A stretch of 64,000 nt of DNA. Origin: Botryosphaeria dothidea. Taxonomy: Eukaryota > Ascomycota > Dothideomycetes > Botryosphaeriales > Botryosphaeriaceae. Both the position numbers and the translations under genes were made by a program. Of this stretch, positions 57,461-64,000 are shown in pieces (the first letter of the stretch is position 1; the number at the start of each line of letters is the position of its first letter). The stretch is from NCBI GenBank assembly GCA_011503125.2, contig WWBZ02000062.1, positions 3,410,001-3,474,000 of the forward strand, given 5' to 3'. The notes beneath the pieces were generated by a model, which saw only the letters and a list, made by a program, of their open reading frames with translations, did no database searches and was not told where the DNA came from.

Positions 57461-58723
57461 TCACAAATGCACCTTCACAAACTCCACCCTCTCCGCCACC
57501 CTCCCCGCGAACTCCGCCACCAGCTCCGCGCACACCCGCCAGCACGCCCTCTCCACGCCCGCCCGCCGCCCCGCCGCCGCCGTTCCCCGCACCGCCTGCA
57601 GCAGCGCCTCCAGCACGCCCCGCAGCTCCAGCAGCCGCTTCACCAGCAGCGCCCGAACCGCCGCCCGCCGCTCCGCGCCGCGGATCGCCACGCCCCCGCA
57701 CCGCAGCACCTCCTGCTCGTCGCCGGCCCCTTCGCTTTCTTCCTCCTGCTGCTGCTGCTGCCGCGGCCAGCCTTTCGAGGACGGCTGCGCGCCCAGCCCG
57801 CCCAGCGCCTGGTCGACCGCCTCGCACACGACGAGCGCGGTCGAGGAGCGCGAGGCGCAGCGGTTGGCGCAGCGGAGGATGGTGCGGCAGCGGGCGAGCA
57901 GGGCTTTGGAGGTGCGGAGGGCGGCTTCGGAGAGGGAGGGGGCGGACGACGGGGGGGAAGAGGAGGAGGTGGAGAGGTGGTCGAGGAGGGCGGCGACGCA
58001 GCGGCATTGTTTTGGGGGATCGGCGGGCTCGGGGGCGGGTGAGGCGGGGGCTTTTTCTTGCTGGGTGGGCGGGGCTGCGGGGGCGGTGTTGTCGATGTCG
58101 TCCGCGGCGGTGGTGGTCGAGAAGGCGTGCTGCTGCTCCGGGTCCTCCCAGGGAGGCCCGCAAAGGCTCGGGTCGAGCAGTTCTGGGCAGATGTCGAAGA
58201 CGCCCGGGTCCAGCTGGCAGGCTTGAGATGGTGTTGTTGCTGTGAGGTCCATCAGGCCCTGCAGGAAGTAGTCGTCCGATTGCTGCTCGTGTGAGACGGA
58301 CAGATCGCTGGGGCTCAGGAGCTGCAAAGGCTGCGTCAGGTGAGGGATGAGGGACGTGGGCCCGGCCGAATCCTCTGCGGACGAGACGCTGGTGCTGGGC
58401 GGGGGCGTGGGTGGGATCCATTGTGTCGTTGGGATGCTGAAATTCTGTTGCATTGCGGGCGGCGTCATATTCTGTGTTGGACTTCTAACTGCACCAGGGG
58501 TCTGGACGCTGCTGTTTGCATGGTTGTTGCGAGTGCGGGGACGTCCGGCCCGTCGTGCTGGGCTATAAACGCAGTCGATGGCTTTCTTGACGCATCTCCG
58601 ACACGACGGCCGTTCCTGATCGCAGCGGATCTTGGACCGTTGGCAGGTGTCGCATGCGAGCCGGAACTTGGTGGGTTTGGGTGCTGCGGCGCTGCCTTTT
58701 GCGCTTGAACGACCGTTCTGCAT
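57461..58723 (-). CDS. AflR-like Zn(II)2Cys6 transcription factor (420 aa)
   Basis: Single exon from ATG 58723. The zinc cluster is at residues 24-51: CDTC, six residues, C, six residues, C, two, C, six, C; then the basic linker RRAGRPRTR. Downstream, Pro/Gln/Ser-rich sequence and an AflR-family C-terminal block with CRCVAALLDHLS, ARCRTILRC, VVCEAVDQAL and KRLLELRGVLEALL. Members of the AflR group control polyketide gene clusters by binding TCGN5CGA. Three such sites occur in the flanking cluster. A QQQQQEEE tract lies in the C-terminal half. Upstream start codons in the frame are not conserved-looking. This gene is probably the pathway-specific regulator of its neighbours. Confidence 0.9.
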   Translation of the reverse strand: MQNGRSSAKGSAAAPKPTKFRLACDTCQRSKIRCDQERPSCRRCVKKAIDCVYSPARRAGRPRTRNNHANSSVQTPGAVRSPTQNMTPPAMQQNFSIPTTQWIPPTPPPSTSVSSAEDSAGPTSLIPHLTQPLQLLSPSDLSVSHEQQSDDYFLQGLMDLTATTPSQACQLDPGVFDICPELLDPSLCGPPWEDPEQQHAFSTTTAADDIDNTAPAAPPTQQEKAPASPAPEPADPPKQCRCVAALLDHLSTSSSSPPSSAPSLSEAALRTSKALLARCRTILRCANRCASRSSTALVVCEAVDQALGGLGAQPSSKGWPRQQQQQEEESEGAGDEQEVLRCGGVAIRGAERRAAVRALLVKRLLELRGVLEALLQAVRGTAAAGRRAGVERACWRVCAELVAEFAGRVAERVEFVKVHL

Positions 58724-60022
58724 TTTGAGAAAGGAGAAAGGTCTGGCTCCTGTTGAGAGAGCTAATGAAGATGGCGGATAGGGTGAGTATCGCTGAACGG
58801 CCGACGAATTCAGCTTCAAGCTTGCTACTACAACTGGACAGGGCCCATTAAATATACGGAAGCGGGGTGTACCTGACTGCTTCTGGGGAAGGCTAGAGCG
58901 CTCGTCATGAACCAGGTGCACAAAAAGAGTCAGGCCAGCACGACGTGATATTCCCGTTAGTTCCAAGCGTTTCGCTCTCATCATAGACCGTACAATCGGA
59001 ATCGTGCCCAAGAGCTCTACTGTTTCGCATCGGCGTTGTCCCCACAGCAATGATAGTGGCAGTATCCTCCATGACTCGCCTCGTTAAAGAGCCGAGTTCG
59101 TGGAGAAACGGCATCGGATGAGCGGAGGCCTGAGTGAAAAGGGATCGCGCAACCAGATCTGGCAACTGGAGTTTGTGGAGAAACGAATTGGGTAGTCGGA
59201 GTCTGGGAAGAGCAGCGCGGCGACTCATGTAAGCGATGGGATTTTGGTGGCCTTATAGACAAGCGGCCGATGTTGTTTCAAAGAGCTGACGCGATGATGG
59301 CGGGTGTCCTTTAAACTCAGCAAGTCGCCGCCTTGGCGATCTCTTCGCGGCCGATAAGCTTCGTGGAAGTCGATCTGCAAATGAAAAGGGCTCCTACTCC
59401 GGTTGTGCCTCATCTTCGTGGTCAGCCAATTGGTTAGCGAGGAGTTACTCGGAGGCTCATCGTTCGGAGAATTTACACGTGGATACGGTTGCTGGCTGCG
59501 GCTTCTGGCATGAGCATTTTGATCAATGTGTCTCCGTCGACAGGGGCAAAAGACAATATTGTGGAGACAGCGTCGAAACGGCCAATTGGAAATTTTTCAT
59601 TATTAGGTCTTGCGGGCGCAGGTGCAGGGATCATCGCCCGCAGTGCACTGTCGCATCGGCAGATGTCTTCGGAGTTACGCCATCCCATGCCCCTTACGCG
59701 CTGAGAAGTCGCAAGACGAACAAGCACTGCTCTTCGGTGATAAGTCACTCGACGTAGCGCCCGAATAATCATCTCCGGGCAATCGATGTTGTAGAGGTTA
59801 CCTCTGTGTATTCATTAGATATTCCGGCCATCTTCTGAAATCAGTATGGGCAAAACAGCTTTCGGGCTACCCCAATTCGTGTTCCAATCAATGTACTCGT
59901 GTCTGTGCAGGGCGCTTTCCAATTATAGTTTCAACAGAATTCCCTCTATCAAGTGCTGAAAGTTTCCCAAGGGGAATGGCTTGCGATTTAAGATTGAATC
60001 GATTCGACTCTTTTGCTTCATT
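58724..60022. other. Gap between regulator and FPP synthase-like gene
   Basis: 1.3 kb. Contains the regulator promoter and the 3' flank of the synthase. Frames at 58905-59228 (minus) and 59479-59772 (both strands) are open but unrecognised; none has a clear start context or splice signals. Confidence 0.45.
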
Positions 60023-61122
60023 CTACTTGCTACGCTTATGTATTTTCCCCAGGAAGGTTGTAAAGACCTCCCTTTTAAGTCCGCTGCTTTCGTCAATCCT
60101 AGAGATAACTTCTTCGAGCTCATGTACACGATGGTGCTCAAAATTTGCATAGATTTTTCGAAGCTCCAATTCTTCATAGAGTCTTTTGACTTCATGCTCC
60201 CGGCCAGGGCGTCCATAGTTCTCCTCCAGCACCTTCCGCTGCTCGAAATTCGAGATGCGCCATGCCTGGATAACGAGCCAGGAACATTTATTCTCCTGTA
60301 TGTCTGTGCCAATCTTACCCAGCACTGAGGGGTTGGCGAAGTTGTCCAAGTAGTCGTCCTGGATCTGAAAATACTCTCCCATAAGGAGGAGAATTTCCTT
60401 CGCAGTCTGCAGGTTGTCCTCAGCGGCTTTGTCGCAGAAGAACAGCGCGAGAGCAACAGGAAGGTAGAAGCTGTAATAGGCAGTTTTGTAGATGGCGGTG
60501 AAGCTATGCTTTTCGATCCACGAATCGTTGGGCAAACCCGTGGCGGTAAGGTCGCACGCCTGGCCGATTTCAGTTTGGAATGAGACCTCGTTGAAAAGCT
60601 CCATCATCCGCACGTAGTTCTTGTGTTCTCGGAAGTACTTTTTCAACAGGATAAAAATGGAAGATCTGAGCAAGCAGCCGTCATTGGCGGCGCTCAAGCC
60701 GACTCGCAGATACCAGCATGGACGACCGCGGCGCGTTTGAGACCCGTCCATGATGTCGTCGACAACGAGAAGATAAGCCTGGAGAAGCTCCACCATCCAG
60801 CCAAGAGCAGCTGCGAGGAAGTATTGTTCTTCGCTCAGGTCATCATCGCCATGTAAAATGCGACAGGTGTCAACGACGGACACGCCGCGGTTGCACTTCC
60901 CACCGAACGTGTTTTGGAAGAAGCACTGACAGATTTGTTTAGTGATGAATTGCCATGTGGCGAACAAGGGAAACTGACATCTTTAAGCTGTTTTCGGACA
61001 TCTTCAGGGACTTTATATTCGCCAAACTGATCATCAAGATCCGCAACTAGTTTCGCGAAGACGGCCTCGAATCGCTCAACTGAAGTAGATTTGTCGCCTG
61101 CAGTCATTGCTTTCACTCCCAT
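60023..61122 (-). CDS. Farnesyl-diphosphate-synthase paralogue in the cluster (348 aa)
   Basis: Exons 61122-60979 and 60925-60023. Full trans-prenyltransferase: FARM DDIMD (residues 104-108) followed by [26 protein letters not shown] and SARM DDYLD. Length and C-terminal KIHKRSK match Erg20-type FPP synthase. Residues before FARM are QAYLLVV; the housekeeping form has aromatic FF at positions -5/-4, here Tyr/Leu. The -4 aromatic normally stops chain growth at C15, so longer products such as C20 are possible. A duplicated FPP synthase inside a cluster usually supplies a dedicated prenyl precursor. It shares a 605-bp bidirectional promoter with the dioxygenase. The codons and intron look normal; no decay is seen. 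Confidence 0.93.
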
Positions 61123-61727
61123 CGATGGGTAGCACGGCTTGGATTGAAGGGGGGAAAATATGGATGAAGGACTGCCACAGGCTTTTGCTGCATCTTAAGG
61201 ATCGAGCGGTACCATGACCTGTTTCCTGCGTCCCTCGTGAGCCCGATCCTATGCCCGGGCCCGCCTCTCCATCGCCGATGCTTCGAATAAGATGAAAAAT
61301 AGTGGAGAACTTTGACAGAACCATTCTAGCCCCCTTCTCCATTCGTGATTCTCCGCGCTCAATCAGCACGGCTGTTACGGCCCGACACTTCGTGCAGAAA
61401 GTTGTCGGAGCCCGAACTCCTCTATTAATCCCCGGTTCAATGTTGCATTACCTCTTTTGCAAACGCAATTCTGGGGAAACGTGTACCCACTCTTGTACTT
61501 GATCCATACACGGAACAAATTGTGAGCACCATCAGCTCACATTTGTATCATACGATCCATTGATAGTAACTCGGTGGAAAGAATGTCCTCCGACACCGAC
61601 GTGCACTTGAGCTTATTTAGCAACCCGCAAACGCAAAGCGCTGCGTCCGGTCTTTTCTTCTCCTCAAACCCAACTGGATACAGAGGAAACCGACAATAGT
61701 AACTCTCTATCAACAAATCAATTCAGA
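61123..61727. promoter_or_regulatory. Bidirectional promoter, FPP synthase-like / dioxygenase
   Basis: 605 bp between divergent cluster genes, containing the palindrome TCGGAGCCCGA at 61405-61415, nearly midway. Confidence 0.6.
61405..61415. promoter_or_regulatory. AflR-type site TCGGAGCCCGA
   Basis: TCGN5CGA match differing by one base (T to C) from the site at 51492-51502. It lies 283 bp from the synthase start and 313 bp from the dioxygenase start. Confidence 0.55.
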
Positions 61728-63038
61728 ATGATTGCAAAGATCGACGAAAACACTCACATTCCGCCAACCATCGACATTGCCCCCTCTTTCTTCGGTGATC
61801 TCGCAGCTCGCAAAGCTGTTGCTTCGCAGATCCACGAAGCTTCTCACAATCTTGGATACTTCTACGTTGTCGGCCATGGAATCCCGGACGAAGTCTGCAG
61901 CCAGTTGCTAGGGCAGGTCAAGCGGTTCTTCACGGAGCTATCAGACGAGCAGAAACTCGCACTCAAGGGCGTCGGCGGCTATGGTTACGAAACCACTGGT
62001 TACACGAGCGCCCAGGGCGAGCCCGAGACGAAACAAGCCTTCAACCTGGGCTATGAAGAACGCCTGGACGAGCTGGTCACCCCGGACAATAAGCCGCGGA
62101 GGACGTTCGGCGGGAACGCGTGGCCTCAGGAGCAAGACCTCCCCGGCTTTTTCGACGGCGTCAAGTCCTACTTCAGCAAGGTCGTCCATCTGCACCTGCA
62201 CCTCGTCCGCCTGTACGCCCTCGGGTTGGGGCTGCCGGAGAACTACTTTGATGAGTTCGTCACCAATCGCCAGGTCAGCGCCCGCCTGATGCAATATCCG
62301 CGGAGCAAGAACCCGGCGCCCTTCGATCCCGAGCGGGACAACGAGCAAATCGGCATGGGCGCCCACTCAGACTATCAGACATGTATGTTGTACAGAATAG
62401 CTCTGTTCCCAAATCTACAACGGACTGACGCATTTCAAAGTGACGATCAACCATGCCTCCGCCGGAGGACTTGAGATTCTGTCGAAGGAAGGCCGTTGGC
62501 TACAGGTGCCCAGGCAGGAGGGCGCGCTGATCGTCAATCCGGGCGACTTCTTCCAGCGCATTACCAATGACAAGTACCAGAGCACCATGCACCGTGTTGT
62601 CAACCGCACGGCCGAGGAGCGTTACAGCATGCCCGTCTTCTTCAGCTTCGATTACGACCGCCCGGTTCCGGTGAGTAAATGTCCGCCGCTGTCAAGGTCA
62701 GACTAATGATGAAGCAGATCCTTCCGACATGCGTGAGCGAGAAGGAACCCGCCAAATATCCGCCAGTCGCTGCGGGTCGATATATTCTCGAGAGGTCCCA
62801 GACCACCACTCGGGCCGGCGCTGAACGCAACATCATGCGTAAAGCGGGTTGGCTACCTAACGAGCCGGTATGTACAACACTCGTGTTTGTTGATTGCGCT
62901 AAGCAACATGGCTAACCATTTCTCTTTGCGGCATGGTAGGAAGAGAAGGAAACTGAGGAGCAGAGGCTCTTTAGGGAAAGCAAGGCGAGGAAACTGAAGG
63001 CGATTGAGGCCATCATGGGCCTGACTGATGAAAATTAG
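61728..63038 (+). CDS. 2-oxoglutarate/Fe(II)-dependent dioxygenase, IPNS-like (377 aa)
   Basis: Exons 61728-62382, 62441-62670, 62718-62867 and 62940-63038. DIOX_N domain at the start (IDIAPSFF, SHNLGYFYVVGHGIP), then the jelly-roll core with iron ligands H213 and D215 in GAHSDYQT and H269 in STMHRVVN; the 2-oxoglutarate-binding RxS is R279-Y-S281 (RYSMPVFFSFDYD). All catalytic residues are present. Related fungal enzymes hydroxylate, desaturate or rearrange secondary metabolites. Three introns fall after the iron-binding exon, and the last coding exon is an acidic and basic helix (EEQRLFRESKARKLKAIEA). The family is clear; the substrate is unknown but probably a terpenoid or meroterpenoid made by the cluster. 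Confidence 0.93.
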
Positions 63039-63488
63039 CCCGAGTGGAACGGTGTGAAGTCTAGAAAGAGTGGCTTGATAGTCTTCGTGATGAAAAGTGC
63101 AATGGATTTTCCGCATCTCTCCAACTACCATTGAAGGCTCGACATCAGCTCCCTATTGATTGACGTTCGTACGGTAGCATATGCAATTGTGCATTCCAAA
63201 ACATTGTCCTTCACTTCTTGGATCGACTCCAGAAGTACAATCAAAGCAGCCCAATGTGTATGTTTTTTCATCTTCCAGAGCTCATGTCGGGGGATTTCGT
63301 GTCGGGGAGTAAACGTGCGCACGGCCTCAATTCAAGAGAGCCGCGACCATGTACATACAACAACACCGGATCTATATTACGTTCAACGCACTGTACACCT
63401 TTCGCAAATCCAAGATACACAGCAAACCACCTCCTTCCAGCTTCTCCGCCTGATCCACCCCGAAGTGTCTCACCACGCCACACCAACC
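63039..63488. other. Gap between dioxygenase and alcohol dehydrogenase
   Basis: 450 bp, dehydrogenase promoter expected. No TCGN5CGA site seen and no gene. Confidence 0.5.
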
Positions 63489-64000
63489 ATGGCCACCCCG
63501 GCCTACAAATTCGAAGGCTGGTGCGGCCTCGACAAAGACTCCGTCCACGGCAAGATGGTCTGGCAGCCCTTCGACCCCAAGCCCTTCACCGACGACGACG
63601 TCGACATCGCCATCTCGCACTGCGGCGTGTGCGCCTCGGACCTGAACACGCTGCGGTCCGGCTGGCGGCCGGTCCCGTACCCGTGCGTCGTCGGCCACGA
63701 GATCGTCGGCACCGCCGTGCGCGTCGGCCGGAACGTCACGCGCGTGCGCGAAGGCGACCGCGTGGGCGTCGGCGGCCAGGCGTCGTCGTGCCTGCGGCCG
63801 GACTGCGAGGCCTGCGCCGACCGCGACGAGAACCACTGCCCCCACGCCCTCGGCACCTACGGCTCCGTCTACCCGGACGGCTCCAAGTCGTACGGCGGCT
63901 ATGCCACCTACAACCGCTCCCCGGCGCACTTCGTGTTTAAGATCCCGGACGAGATTCCGTCGGCCCATGCGGCGCCGATGCTGTGTGCTGGCATTACCGT
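63489..64000 (+). CDS. Zinc-dependent, cinnamyl-type alcohol dehydrogenase (cut by right edge)
   Basis: ATG 63489; about 170 N-terminal residues visible. The GroES-like domain is intact: catalytic zinc ligands in CGVCASDLNTL and GHEIVGTAV; the structural-zinc cysteines in SCLRPDCEACADRDENHC; and the LGTYGSVYPDGSKSYGGY block of the NADP-linked ADH6/cinnamyl group. It interconverts alcohols and aldehydes. It may be the next cluster gene, or an unrelated neighbour. The window cuts it after AAPMLCAGITV, before the Rossmann domain. Confidence 0.88.
   Translation, partial: MATPAYKFEGWCGLDKDSVHGKMVWQPFDPKPFTDDDVDIAISHCGVCASDLNTLRSGWRPVPYPCVVGHEIVGTAVRVGRNVTRVREGDRVGVGGQASSCLRPDCEACADRDENHCPHALGTYGSVYPDGSKSYGGYATYNRSPAHFVFKIPDEIPSAHAAPMLCAGIT

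Noticed and set aside
57342..58421. Long Arg/Pro-rich frames on both strands over the Zn2Cys6 gene
   Set aside because: Shadows of a GC-rich coding exon; low-complexity translation with no family features.

Overview
This window comes from a filamentous ascomycete (Pezizomycotina). Most genes are split by short introns of about 45-150 bp with GT...AG ends and CTNAN/CTGAC-like branch sites. The gene families are also typical: a DSGL-ending ascomycete laccase, an AflR-type Zn2Cys6 regulator, HET- and NACHT-type genes, a fungal rhodopsin-fold membrane protein and a CorA-like transporter. The class within Pezizomycotina cannot be fixed from the sequence. No bacterial-type features, CRISPR arrays or rRNA genes were seen, and no tRNA could be supported by eye. 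Exon coordinates are my own splice models, each checked for frame closure.

Left block (1-4.3 kb): the 5' part of a protein-kinase-like gene running off the left edge, a tiny three-exon gene, and a seven-exon CorA-like membrane protein with its GMN motif. Housekeeping block A (5.1-10.2 kb): the dynein regulator LIS1/NudF and the microtubule polymerase XMAP215/Stu2 (AlpA) diverge from one 763-bp region. A repeat-bearing, possibly TE-derived gap follows (10.2-12.4 kb). Block B (12.4-24 kb): a secreted Thr-rich wall-type protein, a laccase, riboflavin enzyme RIB3 and the mitochondrial calcium uniporter, separated by long gene-poor stretches.

Middle (24-40.5 kb): an F-box protein, an AIM9-like kinase-fold gene with a one-base frameshift, a P450, a GNAT acetyltransferase, a degraded short-chain dehydrogenase relic, spermidine synthase, a rhodopsin-like seven-helix protein, and the divergent pair MOD5 / CAF16. 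Accessory block (40.5-50.6 kb): a 3.5-kb gene-free stretch, a HET-domain gene broken by one TGA codon, two paralogous single-pass membrane proteins in opposite orientation, a duplicated noncoding segment and a NACHT-type relic.

Right block (51.7-64 kb): a run of specialised-metabolism genes that looks like a biosynthetic cluster: Baeyer-Villiger monooxygenase, short-chain dehydrogenase with altered motifs, O-methyltransferase, AflR-like Zn2Cys6 factor, a farnesyl-diphosphate-synthase paralogue with altered chain-length residues, a 2-oxoglutarate/Fe(II) dioxygenase, and a zinc alcohol dehydrogenase cut by the right edge. Three gaps in this run carry TCGN5CGA palindromes, the known AflR-type recognition pattern. 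No polyketide synthase or terpene cyclase is visible, so the scaffold enzyme is either beyond the right edge or of an unrecognised type. This is the most interesting part of the window.
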